From Roseiarcus sp963780825 (GTDB lineage Bacteria; Pseudomonadota; Alphaproteobacteria; Rhizobiales; Beijerinckiaceae): a stretch of DNA of 64,000 nucleotides. Under the pieces are notes generated by a model. It was not told where the DNA came from, searched no databases, and saw only the letters and a list, made by a program, of their open reading frames with translations. The translations under genes and the position numbers were made by a program. Location of the stretch: positions 806,001-870,000 of the forward strand of contig CAWADL010000024.1 of the NCBI GenBank assembly GCA_963780825.1. The letters run 5' to 3'. Each line of letters starts with the position of its first letter. Position 1 is the first letter of the stretch. This document shows, piece by piece, positions 28,254-36,848 of the stretch.

Positions 28254-29856
28254 CTAAAACGCCTGCGCGATCTTCTCGGTGGCGCGCAGGCTATTGGCGA
28301 TAATCGTCAGACTCGGATTGATGCCGCCACTCGACGGGAAGAAGGAGCCGTCGAGGACATAGAGATTGTCGAGGTCGTGCGCGCGGTTATCGCGATCGAG
28401 CACGCTGGTCCGCGGGTCGTCGCCAAAGCGGCAGGTCCCGCAGACGTGACTTCCGTTGAGGGCCCCCGCGGGCAAAGGCACAACGTCAAACAACGGCGCC
28501 ACTGCGCGTCCGAAGGCGTCGCTCATCATCCGCGCCCGCTGCCGAAGCTCATCGGGATAGTGGTAGCTGTACACGATATCGTCGTCCGCGCCGGGCTTGG
28601 CTGTGACATGATTTTGGGGATACGGGAGGTCCTCCACAATGCCCGCAAAAACTGTCCATGAACGCGTCATAAACGCTGCCCTCTTTGCAAACTCGTGCAG
28701 AAGGCGACCAGGGAGAAACCTTAGCCCACGCTTATATTCGAGCAGAAACGCCATCAGCTCATCAGGATTTGCGGTCGGATGCGCATGGAAGTTTCCCAAC
28801 TTCGCGCCGCCGTGGACGTAGAAATCGTTGAGGGACAGACCGTAGCCCATTTCAACATCAGGCTTTCGTGAGCCTCGTTTGAGGCGCACAAATACACGGC
28901 TGGTTGCATGCAGCATCAAATTGCGCCCAACCAAACCCGAGCTGTTAGCCAGGCCATTGGGGAAATGCTCGTTTGCGGAGCGTTGAAGCAGAGCCGGCGT
29001 GAGAAAAGAGTTGGCCGCGACAATAAAGACCCGCGCCCGCAATTCCACCCGACCCTGGTTCGAACTCACAAATAACGCGCTCGACCGTCCGCGCGCTCGC
29101 CTCAAGCCGGGTTGCGCGACAGTTCGAAAGGATCCGGGCCCCGAACCGTTCGAGCGCCGGAAACAGACAAATGCGCGCAGCGTCATTGCGGCACGCTCTC
29201 GGGCAGAGCATGCCCGCGCAGCCGTCGCAACCCGGCAGATACTCCAATGCTGAATGAATCCGATACGGATTGAGTCCGCTCCCCCTCAGCGCGTCGGAAA
29301 TCGCGACTTCCCTCTCAGTCGCCGGCGGTGGATCAAGAAGCGGCCCCATCGAGGTCGCCAGAGGGTCTCGGGCGCCTCGGACCCGATACAAGCTCTCAGC
29401 TTGCGCGTAGAACGGCGCCATTTCTTCGTATCCGACGGGCCAAGCTTCAGGCAATGACGTGTCGGAAATGCCTGTGAAGAAGCGGCGAGGGGTAAAATCC
29501 TCCGGCCGGAACCGGTCGAGCACCGCGTTGAATTGCGCCGTCGATCCCCCTGCGCCGGAACCAATCGGCGCCCGCTCCGCAGCCAAAGCGCCGTCCTCGC
29601 CGCTACGGCGATAAAACGGGCGCGGCCACCAACCATAGTTCAGCGCCGTATCGGGGTCTCCTGAAAACTGCGCGCCTAGAACGACGCTCGGATCGCGGTC
29701 GCGGAGTTTGCCTCGCTCGACGAACAATACCGAACGTCCGTGACGCGCGAGGTTGAACCCTGCTGTCGCGCCGCCGGCCCCGGCGCCGATCACGATGACG
29801 TCCCATAAGTGACCCTCGGCGTCCTTCGGAGCGACCTCCAATGCGGCCGGCGTCAT
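28254..29856 (-). CDS. GMC-family FAD-dependent oxidoreductase (frameshifted)
   Basis: Glucose-methanol-choline type oxidoreductase of about 530 residues that oxidises a sugar or alcohol hydroxyl. The FAD Rossmann motif is VIVIGAGAGGATAGFNLARHG. The C-terminal domain ends with NLYVLDGSFFPSSGGINPSL followed by TIIANSLRATEKIA; the His-Gly-Thr-Cys segment is SHVCGTCRFG and the catalytic Asn is in GGINP. The frame breaks near 29063: removal of one T of a TT gives VICESNQGRVELRARVF. Its start overlaps the stop of the Gfo/Idh gene by 4 bp (ATGA), so the two are coupled. Such pairs are known from inositol and sugar oxidation. Confidence 0.85.
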
Positions 29857-30827
29857 GAAGCGCGGAGCGTTCCCCGCAAAGCGAGCCCCGCCTTCTCATA
29901 CATCGCGTCCAGCACGCGCGCTGTTGACACGGCGTCCTCAGGCGGAGGCGCGTCGGACGGCTCGCCCCTGACGCTTTTGGCGAAGGCCTCGAGTTGGAGG
30001 CGGTATGTGGATTGCGTCGGCAACGGCTCGCGGATTAACTCGCCATTTCGCTCATATTTGAGACCGCCGCCGTCCCATTTGATCGATCCCTTCTCACAGA
30101 TCACCACGACATCGCCGCGCGGCATATAGAGACCGCGAACCCCGAACTCGATGACGCCTTCAGCCCCGGAGGGAAGACGAACCGGCGCTCGCATCCAACG
30201 ATCGATTTGGGGGTGACTGCACTTGTGAGACACCGACGAGACCTCGGGCTCTTCGCCAGACACATAGCGTAAGCCAAAGGCGGCATAACATCCTACATCG
30301 AGCCCGGCGCCGCCGCCGAGCGCGAAATTTTGACGGAAGTCGTCCTTGGCCATCGGCGTATACGGCGATCGAAAACAAGACTCGACGCGAAGCAACCGGC
30401 CGAACTCCCCCCCAGCAACCAGCTCCCGCTGGCGCCGCAACCTGTCCATGAAGCGGATGTGCATCGCTTCAACCAAGGTCTTTCCGAGGCGCTTCGCACA
30501 CGAAACCAGCTCCTCGGCCTGTTGCGCGTTCGCGGCGAGCGGCTTTTCACAAATGACATGTTTGCCTGCTTCGAGCGCGCGGCGCACCCACTCGTGATGC
30601 AGCGCCGGGGGAAGCGCGACATAGACCGCGTCGATGTCGCTCGCCTTCAGCAACGCCTCATACGAGCCGAAAGCGCGCGGAATTCCATGCTGCGCCGCAT
30701 ACGCCTCCGCCCGGCTCTGAGCCCGCGATGCGATCGCGCTGACTTCGACGCCGGGCGTCTCTTTGGCCGGCGCCAAAAGCCCGTACGGCACGACCCGCGC
30801 CGTTCCCAATACGCCAATGCGGATCAT
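29853..30827 (-). CDS. Gfo/Idh/MocA-family NAD(P)-dependent oxidoreductase
   Basis: A 324-residue sugar dehydrogenase-like protein starting MIRIGVLGTARVVPYGL at 30827; the 11 residues before are not part of the Rossmann strand. The NAD(P)-binding GVLGTA and the family signature VICEKPLAANAQQAEELV are clear, with the C-terminal substrate domain (GGGAGLDVGCYAAFGLRY) holding the Asp-x-x-x-Tyr/His catalytic segment in a DVGCY form. It overlaps the GMC gene by 4 bp. Likely substrates are a nucleotide sugar or a free sugar derived from the polysaccharide. Confidence 0.87.
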   Translation of the reverse strand: MIRIGVLGTARVVPYGLLAPAKETPGVEVSAIASRAQSRAEAYAAQHGIPRAFGSYEALLKASDIDAVYVALPPALHHEWVRRALEAGKHVICEKPLAANAQQAEELVSCAKRLGKTLVEAMHIRFMDRLRRQRELVAGGEFGRLLRVESCFRSPYTPMAKDDFRQNFALGGGAGLDVGCYAAFGLRYVSGEEPEVSSVSHKCSHPQIDRWMRAPVRLPSGAEGVIEFGVRGLYMPRGDVVVICEKGSIKWDGGGLKYERNGELIREPLPTQSTYRLQLEAFAKSVRGEPSDAPPPEDAVSTARVLDAMYEKAGLALRGTLRAS

Positions 30828-31228
30828 GGATTTGATCAATCCTCCGAAAAACCCCGCCAAGGCTCAGTGACAACGGCTGCCGCGCTGCGGTCGGATCGCC
30901 ACGTCGATGGCTCATGCGCTAAGCATTCCGAAACTACAGGGTCGACGTTAGCCCCGTCAACCAAGCCGCCCTGGGGATGTTGCAAAACAAATTATTTCTT
31001 GGCCTATAAGGCTCACTGGTGTTACGAAAGGTCGTTGTGGGCTCTGGAAGACATTCAGACGAGGCCTCGCCACATGCGGCTCATGTGATGAGTTGATTTT
31101 GAAGTGTCACGTTTTCGGTCAATGTCTCTAGCCCTCGGCCGCGCAGCTTCCGGACCGGACCGCGATGAGGCCGGAGACGTTGCTCCGCGGTTCGTTATCG
31201 CTCTACATATGCTGGGAGGAGCGGGCAC
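30828..31228. other. Divergent intergenic region
   Basis: Four hundred bases between the divergent Gfo/Idh and PhyH genes. No gene supported. A strong ribosome site GGGAGGAG lies just before the PhyH start; it is preceded by a moderately AT-rich stretch (about 30990-31010, AAACAAATTATTTC) that could be part of a promoter. Confidence 0.4.
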
Positions 31229-32236
31229 ATGAACACGCGCGTGAGCGTAGACGCAGACAGACAGTTCCAGAACCCGCTCGTCGGCGTGCCGCTTGTCGAG
31301 TCCCCGTTCTTCTATGAGGCTTTGGCCGCGTCAGACCTCGATGCGGCGACCCGGGGCATCGCTACGCAACTCTATGAGAACGGCTGGGCCGTCATCGATT
31401 TTCCTGACCCCGAGATCGACGCGCGCGCCGAACGCATCAAGACGTCGCTGCATCCTCATTATGCCTGGGATCACTGGCGCACGAAGGGATGGCGTGACAA
31501 CGACGGCCTACGCATCCAGGATGCCTACGCCTCCAATGCCGATGTCCAGCAGATTGCGGCCAACCCAAAGATCTTGGCGCTGCTCTCCAAGCTTTACGGA
31601 AAACAGGCATGGCCGTTTCAAACACTGAATTTTCCGGTTGGCACGCAGCAACATTTCCATTCGGATTCACTCCACTTCAGCTCCGTGCCCGAGCGTTTCA
31701 TGTGTGGAGTATGGGTCGCGCTTGAGGACATAGGCCCGTCGCAAGGCCCACTGATGTATTATTCAGGCAGCCACAAATGGCCGATTTTCGTCAACGAACA
31801 TCTCGGCCTGTGCCGGGCCGGCGACCCGAACCAACCCAGTCAGAAACCATTCGAGAGGTTGTGGGAGGAGCTCGTGCGGGTCAACGGCGAGGCGCCGACG
31901 CTGTTCCAAGCGAAGAAGGGACAGGCCCTGATCTGGGCCGCCAACCTGCTGCACGGCGGATCGCGCCAGACCAATCCGGATGTGACCCGCTGGTCGCAGG
32001 TCACACACTACTTCTTCGAGGGCTGCAGCTACTATTCTCCGATGGAGAGCGATCCGTTCTATGGCCGCATCTTCTACCGCAGCCATCGAAATATCGCGAA
32101 CGGGCAGATGATGCCCAACATGTATTCCGGCCGCAAGGTGCCGCCCTGGTTCGTTCGGTGGATGACTTTCAGGACAGTCAAGCGGCAGATCTTCAGTCAC
32201 TATTGGCAAAAGATTGCCGCTAGAGGCGGCGGGTGA
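31229..32236 (+). CDS. PhyH-type Fe(II)/2-oxoglutarate dioxygenase
   Basis: A 335-residue dioxygenase of the phytanoyl-CoA hydroxylase group. The iron-binding facial triad is readable: HFHSDSLHFS gives the HxD pair, and WAANLLHGGSRQTNPDVTR gives the distal His and the 2-oxoglutarate-binding Arg. The core beta-helix segments GVWVALEDIGPSQGPLMYY and GSHKWP are typical. The start has GGGAGGAG seven bases upstream. In surface-glycan clusters these enzymes hydroxylate sugars or lipids. It is followed by a cupin gene on the same strand. Confidence 0.9.
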   Translation: MNTRVSVDADRQFQNPLVGVPLVESPFFYEALAASDLDAATRGIATQLYENGWAVIDFPDPEIDARAERIKTSLHPHYAWDHWRTKGWRDNDGLRIQDAYASNADVQQIAANPKILALLSKLYGKQAWPFQTLNFPVGTQQHFHSDSLHFSSVPERFMCGVWVALEDIGPSQGPLMYYSGSHKWPIFVNEHLGLCRAGDPNQPSQKPFERLWEELVRVNGEAPTLFQAKKGQALIWAANLLHGGSRQTNPDVTRWSQVTHYFFEGCSYYSPMESDPFYGRIFYRSHRNIANGQMMPNMYSGRKVPPWFVRWMTFRTVKRQIFSHYWQKIAARGGG

Positions 32237-32378
32237 GCGGGGATTGCTGACGCCGAGAAGCGCGCGCGCTGACTGACAGACCTTAGTTGGCGGAGCGCGC
32301 TTGGGTCCTTGGACATCGTCCGCAATTGGCTCAAGGCGACGTCAACAATCGACTAACAATTGGAGGCATAGCCCAGCG

Positions 32379-32765
32379 ATGGTCGAGAACGATGGGTTTT
32401 ACTTTGGCAACGCGGATGACGACCAAGTGCGCGGCAGCGGGTGGTTTGTCGGTCAGTTTGTTGCTGCGGGTCTCAGGCGCCAGACCGACGTCGAACTGAA
32501 ATGGGGCGTCCACCCCGGTGGCGATAAACGGCCCAGCCCCTGGGCAACCAAGACCGGAACCACGATTTCTGTGTTGGTCGAGGGCCGAATAAAAATCACC
32601 TTCCACGTGAACGGGACATTGCAGACGGTCACGCTTCAAACGAAGGGCGACTATGTCATTTTCGGACCTGAGGTTGTCCACTCCTGGGAGGCTATCGGCG
32701 AAACGATAGTCTTATCAGTCCGATTTCCATCTATTGAAGTCGGCTCCTCAGCGACCGGGACCTAG
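32379..32765 (+). CDS. Cupin-like small protein
   Basis: A 128-residue protein starting MVENDGFYFGNADD, with a single beta-barrel that looks like a cupin: KWGVHPGGDKRP, TISVLVEGRIKITFHVNG, KGDYVIFGPEVVHSWEAIGET. The His in GVHPGG and the VVHSW His could bind a metal. A GGAGG lies 12 bases before ATG, rather far. It sits 143 bp after the PhyH gene. It might be a signal-binding or isomerase-type cupin; no better assignment can be made. Confidence 0.7.
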   Translation: MVENDGFYFGNADDDQVRGSGWFVGQFVAAGLRRQTDVELKWGVHPGGDKRPSPWATKTGTTISVLVEGRIKITFHVNGTLQTVTLQTKGDYVIFGPEVVHSWEAIGETIVLSVRFPSIEVGSSATGT

Positions 32766-32793
32766 GCTACAGCCTATGTGGCTACCATCGTCC

Positions 32794-33795
32794 TCAATGC
32801 TTTTGTTCACGGGACGTTTGCGTATCGATCTGCTTGCTGGATTGCAACATCGAGCGCACCAACTCGGCGAGCTCGACGCAGATCTGAGCGAAAGCGGACA
32901 CCAGAAAATGGAATGAGAGACCGGCGACCACGAGAATCCTCATGGAATTGGTTGACGAGCTCTCAAGGTGTTTGCGGAAGTAGCGATAGTTGTATATCTC
33001 AAACAAAAACAGTTGCCGAAAGCGCACGGCCAATGTCGCCGCGGTGCCTCCTTTATGATTGAGATGGATGATCGCCGCGGTCGGCAAATAGTAGCATTTG
33101 TATCCAGCCTCGGCGATCCGTTTGCAGTAGTCGGCGTCGACATGATAAAACAAGCTGGGGTCGAGATGGCCGACTTTTTCCATCACCGTCCGCGGCATCA
33201 TCGAGGCGGCGCCCGAGACGTAACCGGCGACGATCGGTTGGGTAAGGTCCTGCCCGATATGCAGGAGATGTCGGCTCGTAAAGCGATTGTTTGGGAACAG
33301 TTTGGCGAGAAACGAACGCGATCCCGCGATCGCCGCGGACGCGCTGGGAAGAGCTTTGGCCGATGGTTGGAGCGTCCCATCTGCATTGAGCAATTTGCAA
33401 CCGACCATACCCGCTTCCGGGTGCTGTCGCAGAAACGCAATCATGTCGTCGAGCGCCTTCGGCAACACCAGCGTATCGTTGTTGAGCAGCAACACGTATC
33501 GCCCCTGCGCCTCATCGAACGCCCAGTTGTTCGAGGGCGCATAGTTGCGATTGACTTCCCCGCGCAACACGCGAACGTCGGGAAACTCGGAACGCACCAT
33601 TTCGGTCGTCCCGTCCTTCGAGGCGTCATCAACGAGGATGATTTCAAACGTCTCGCTTGGCGGGCTCTGGTAAATCGATCTAAGGCAATCTGCGACGATA
33701 TCGCGCGTATTGTAGCAAGAGATAATGATCGTCAGCACGATATTGGGGCTTCTCTCCCCGATCTCGATCGAGCTAGGGGCGCTCATTTGATCCAC
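32794..33795 (-). CDS. GT2 glycosyltransferase, WbbL/rhamnosyltransferase-like
   Basis: A 333-residue family 2 glycosyltransferase unlike the five paralogues at the left. It shows IIISCYNTRDIVADCLRSIY, IILVDDASKDGT, the metal motif LLLNNDTLVLPKALD, GYVSGAASMMPRTVMEKVG and FYHVDADYCKRIAEAGYKC, the layout of WbbL-type rhamnosyltransferases. A C-terminal hydrophobic stretch (ILVVAGLSFHFLVSAFA) likely contacts the membrane. It starts with GTG at 33795; ATG at 33786 is an alternative. It is divergent from the phosphodiesterase-like gene at 33861. Confidence 0.88.
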   Translation of the reverse strand: MDQMSAPSSIEIGERSPNIVLTIIISCYNTRDIVADCLRSIYQSPPSETFEIILVDDASKDGTTEMVRSEFPDVRVLRGEVNRNYAPSNNWAFDEAQGRYVLLLNNDTLVLPKALDDMIAFLRQHPEAGMVGCKLLNADGTLQPSAKALPSASAAIAGSRSFLAKLFPNNRFTSRHLLHIGQDLTQPIVAGYVSGAASMMPRTVMEKVGHLDPSLFYHVDADYCKRIAEAGYKCYYLPTAAIIHLNHKGGTAATLAVRFRQLFLFEIYNYRYFRKHLESSSTNSMRILVVAGLSFHFLVSAFAQICVELAELVRSMLQSSKQIDTQTSREQKH

Positions 33796-33860
33796 GTCGT
33801 CACAAGCCGCTGGTTCAGCGATTGATCCGCCGACCGCACCAATAACATCGGGAGAGCGCG

Positions 33861-34391
33861 ATGGCTTATACGGAATACACGCTGTGGCTCATACCTAGCG
33901 AGCCGATGCGTTCGTCGTTGCGCTCGACGATAATTCAGTTGGCGGCGAAGCTCGACGCCGTGGCGTTCGAACCGCATGTAACCCTCTTCTGCGGACCGTC
34001 CGACGACGGCGAGGTGCTCACCGTCGCTCGCCGGATCGGCAAACAATTTCCGCCGATTGAGCTGATAGCCAATCATTTGGACCATTCGGACGCTTACACC
34101 AAGACCCTATTCATTCAGTTCCAGGAGTCTGCCCTGGCTCGACAAATGTTTTCGCTCGCGGCCGCGGGGTTTTCTCGGCCCTCCGACTACATCCTAAATC
34201 CGCATCTCAGCCTGCTCTACAAGAACCAAACCGCGGAGACCCGGCAAAAGCTTTGCGAGACGCTCGACGCCAGGTTTGGCAGCTACAGCTTTGATCGTAT
34301 CCGAATGATTGAGACCGAAATACCTATCGAGGATGAGGGGCCGATTCGACGCTGGCGGTTGGTCTGCGAGGAGCCGCTGCTCGGGTCCTAG
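33861..34391 (+). CDS. 2H phosphoesterase, plant-CPDase-like
   Basis: A 176-residue protein of the 2H phosphoesterase superfamily. The two catalytic motifs are FEPHVTLFCGP and LNPHLSLLYKN (HxT/Sx), spaced as in cyclic phosphodiesterases of the plant/yeast CPDase branch, which open ADP-ribose 1'',2''-cyclic phosphate. The 2'-5' RNA ligase-like proteins are a related alternative. The start MAYTEYTLWLIPSE fits a family N-terminus and is preceded by GGGAGAGCG. It has no evident link to polysaccharide synthesis, though it sits within the locus. Confidence 0.82.
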   Translation: MAYTEYTLWLIPSEPMRSSLRSTIIQLAAKLDAVAFEPHVTLFCGPSDDGEVLTVARRIGKQFPPIELIANHLDHSDAYTKTLFIQFQESALARQMFSLAAAGFSRPSDYILNPHLSLLYKNQTAETRQKLCETLDARFGSYSFDRIRMIETEIPIEDEGPIRRWRLVCEEPLLGS

Positions 34392-34450
34392 GCAATTAAA
34401 GCCGCTAGCGGGTACGGCGACCATGAGCGAACGGTTTGAGTTGATACGCG

Positions 34451-35737
34451 TCAAACTGGCTCGCCCGTTGAAACCACCATGGGATGTGCGGGGAGTTTCC
34501 GCGTCGCCCCCCGGGAAAGGGTCAAACGCGCCAACGGCATGGCCAACGCGGTGCTGAGCAGCGCCATCAGTATCATGGCGGAAAAGACTCTCGGCGAAAT
34601 GATGTGCGCATCGAGCAGCACGGATAGTACGATCAACTCCGTCAGCCCCTTGGACTGCAGCAGTGATCCCAGTCCGAGAGCAACCGGCCATCTTTCGCCG
34701 AAAAGCCGGGCCGCCAAGGCGGTTCCGCCGACGATGCCTGCGATGCCAGCGCCGGCTGTGACAAATAAGATATCGAGAAGCGCGGGCGAACCGAGGTCAA
34801 TAAAAGTCCGCATGCCCGTGAGGGTAAAAAAGAAGGGCATCAGCAGCGCAACGGTCATGACCTGCAATCGATCGAGTATCGGTTCGCGCAGCTCGACCGG
34901 CATGACTGCGCCGATCATGAAAGCGCCGATGATATAGTGCAATCCCATGAGTTCTGTGGCCAGCGCCGAAGCGATGGTGGCGGCCCCTATCAGCACCAAC
35001 GCGCGCGAGCTGATCGCATCATGTCCCATCCGGGCGATGACCATCGCGCCCAGCACCGGCCGAACGATCTTCACCATAACAATCAAATAAACCGGCAGCA
35101 GGACGAAAGGAGCGATGAGCGGCAAACCGTATGGCTTTCCGCTTCCTGCTGACGCGAACGTCAAGAGAACGCCCAGCGTTACCCATAAGATCATATTGTT
35201 GATTCCGGCGACGCCGAGCGCGAGATGCCCGAGGCGACTGCCGAGCAGGTTCATCTCCCCGAGTATCGCGCTGAGCACCGGAAGCGCGCTCATGCTGACA
35301 CAGATCGCAATCGCCGTCATGAATTCCACGGTTGTGACACCGGGTAGCAGTTCGTTGGGATGTCGGGCCAAGATCCAAGCCGCCGCCAGGCAGCCAAGCG
35401 TCGCCGGCGCCAGAACGTTAGCAGCCGCCATGGCCCAGACGCCGCGTTCGCTACCGTTGAACACTTTGGGATCGAGGTGCAGGCCGGATATCATCCCGAA
35501 GATCAAAACTCCGACAAACGCCACTCCGGAAAACGAGTTGAGTGTCTGGGGATCAGTGAACAGCCGAAAATACTCCGGGGCCACTCTTCCGAAAATCGAG
35601 GGCCCCATGGCGACGCCAACCATGATTTGGACGACGACGAGCGGCAACAAAGTTTTCATGCCGGAAAAGCGCAAGATCACTACCGGCAGAGCTACAATCA
35701 CAAAGGCATCCAGCAGGAACATCGCACTAGCGGTCAT
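34451..35737 (-). CDS. Cation:proton antiporter (CPA2/KefB-like)
   Basis: A 428-residue polytopic protein with about 12 membrane segments, of the Na+/H+ exchanger domain family. LLPLVVVQIMVGVAMGPSIFG is the typical N-terminal inverted-repeat start. MTAIAICVSMSALPVLSAIL and ELMGLHYIIGAFMIGAVMP follow in the core, the latter in the place of the ion-binding helix. No C-terminal TrkA-type domain is present. Its ATG follows the sugar transferase stop with no gap (TGA-ATG), so the two are translationally coupled. This is an unusual partner, which suggests a role in pH or ion balance during polysaccharide secretion. Confidence 0.83.
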   Translation of the reverse strand: MTASAMFLLDAFVIVALPVVILRFSGMKTLLPLVVVQIMVGVAMGPSIFGRVAPEYFRLFTDPQTLNSFSGVAFVGVLIFGMISGLHLDPKVFNGSERGVWAMAAANVLAPATLGCLAAAWILARHPNELLPGVTTVEFMTAIAICVSMSALPVLSAILGEMNLLGSRLGHLALGVAGINNMILWVTLGVLLTFASAGSGKPYGLPLIAPFVLLPVYLIVMVKIVRPVLGAMVIARMGHDAISSRALVLIGAATIASALATELMGLHYIIGAFMIGAVMPVELREPILDRLQVMTVALLMPFFFTLTGMRTFIDLGSPALLDILFVTAGAGIAGIVGGTALAARLFGERWPVALGLGSLLQSKGLTELIVLSVLLDAHIISPRVFSAMILMALLSTALAMPLARLTLSRGATRKLPAHPMVVSTGEPV

Positions 35738-36586
35738 TCAGAACGCCCCGTGTCTGGTGAGCACTCGCCGGATCGTCAGCAAGACGATTTTCAGATCCAA
35801 CGCGGCGCTGCGTGTCCGCACATATTCTAGATCGTACGCGAGCGTCTGGCCCCAATCAAGCAACCCGCGGCCGCCGACCTGGGCAAGCCCGGTGATCCCG
35901 GGCTTACAACTGAACTTGATCATCTCCTCGGGCGTGTAAAATTTCAACACTTCCGGCGCCTCTGGACGCGGTCCAACCAACCGCATGTCTCCAATCACCA
36001 CTGACCAGAGATTGGGGAGTTCGTCGATAGACAGCTTGCGCAGAAACCTGCCGATCCGAGTGACGCGCGGGTCATCTTTGAGGGTGGGAAACTCGCTGCG
36101 GAAGCTTTCCGTCGAGAATTTGTAAGCATAGTAGGTTGGAAAGCGCGATCGTGCGTCGTGGTACATGGTGCGGAATTTGACGAGCGTGAAATACGCCGGC
36201 ACGAGATACTCGGCGTTTGGGTCGTAGCCGCCGGGCGGCGGGATCAGATCCACGCGCCCGTCCAAATCGCGCCCGCGCACGCGGACCGAACGCGCCGGCC
36301 GCCTGTGCAGGAACAATGCGGGGCCGGGAGAGTCGAGACGGACCACGATCGCTGTCAAGATCATCACGGGCAAGCTGATGATCAATCCAAACAGCGCAAG
36401 CACGATCTCGAACGCGCGGTAGAGCGCCTCGGCCAATACGTTCGACGCCGCGTCAGACGAGGGGGCCGGGATCGCGTGAACTTGTCCCACTATTCCCGGT
36501 TTCACATTGATTGCTGACGGCTCGTCTCTAGCGGCGGAGGCATTGCCACGCGTATCGTGAAGAGCAATTGAACGCATTTGCTCCAT
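35738..36586 (-). CDS. Priming sugar transferase (WcaJ/ExoY-like polyprenyl glycosylphosphotransferase)
   Basis: Initiating enzyme that transfers a sugar-1-phosphate from a nucleotide sugar to undecaprenyl phosphate. Of 282 residues, the first 55 are a polar leader, followed by a membrane hairpin (IVLALFGLIISLPVMILTAIVV) and the catalytic domain. Conserved landmarks are RLDSPGPALFLHRR, LVKFRTMYHDA, TRIGRFLRKLSIDELPNLW, GDMRLVGPRPE and KPGITGLAQVGGR. The short form without extra N-terminal helices is like ExoY. As primer of synthesis it marks this whole region as a lipid-linked (Wzy-type) locus. It is coupled to the antiporter gene downstream. Confidence 0.92.
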   Translation of the reverse strand: MEQMRSIALHDTRGNASAARDEPSAINVKPGIVGQVHAIPAPSSDAASNVLAEALYRAFEIVLALFGLIISLPVMILTAIVVRLDSPGPALFLHRRPARSVRVRGRDLDGRVDLIPPPGGYDPNAEYLVPAYFTLVKFRTMYHDARSRFPTYYAYKFSTESFRSEFPTLKDDPRVTRIGRFLRKLSIDELPNLWSVVIGDMRLVGPRPEAPEVLKFYTPEEMIKFSCKPGITGLAQVGGRGLLDWGQTLAYDLEYVRTRSAALDLKIVLLTIRRVLTRHGAF

Positions 36587-36785
36587 ATACGAAGGTCTCC
36601 GAGCCTGGGTCCGGTGAAACGGTCAGGCAGCTCCGGATACTTTGCACCGTGAAGCGATCCGTATTCCGGCGCCGCACACGGTTGTTTGAGGACCGGCCCA
36701 GTTAGCCGACCCTCAGTTCGCCAATCTGGTTCAACCACAGAGCACAACGCTTTTCACCGAGTAAGGCCCCGAAGGAACGAACTCA

Positions 36786-36805
36786 GCTCCGCCTTCAGGC
36801 GGAGC
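36786..36805 (-). terminator. Hairpin downstream of the 2OG/LIC12192 fusion gene
   Basis: GCTCCGCCT-TC-AGGCGGAGC forms a perfect nine-base-pair stem 44 bases after the stop of the gene at 36849. No U-run follows on the minus strand, so a Rho-independent role is uncertain. Confidence 0.4.
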
Positions 36806-36848
36806 GGCCGGCGTCACTCCTGCCAAGCCCTCCGTCAAACTCGAACGA

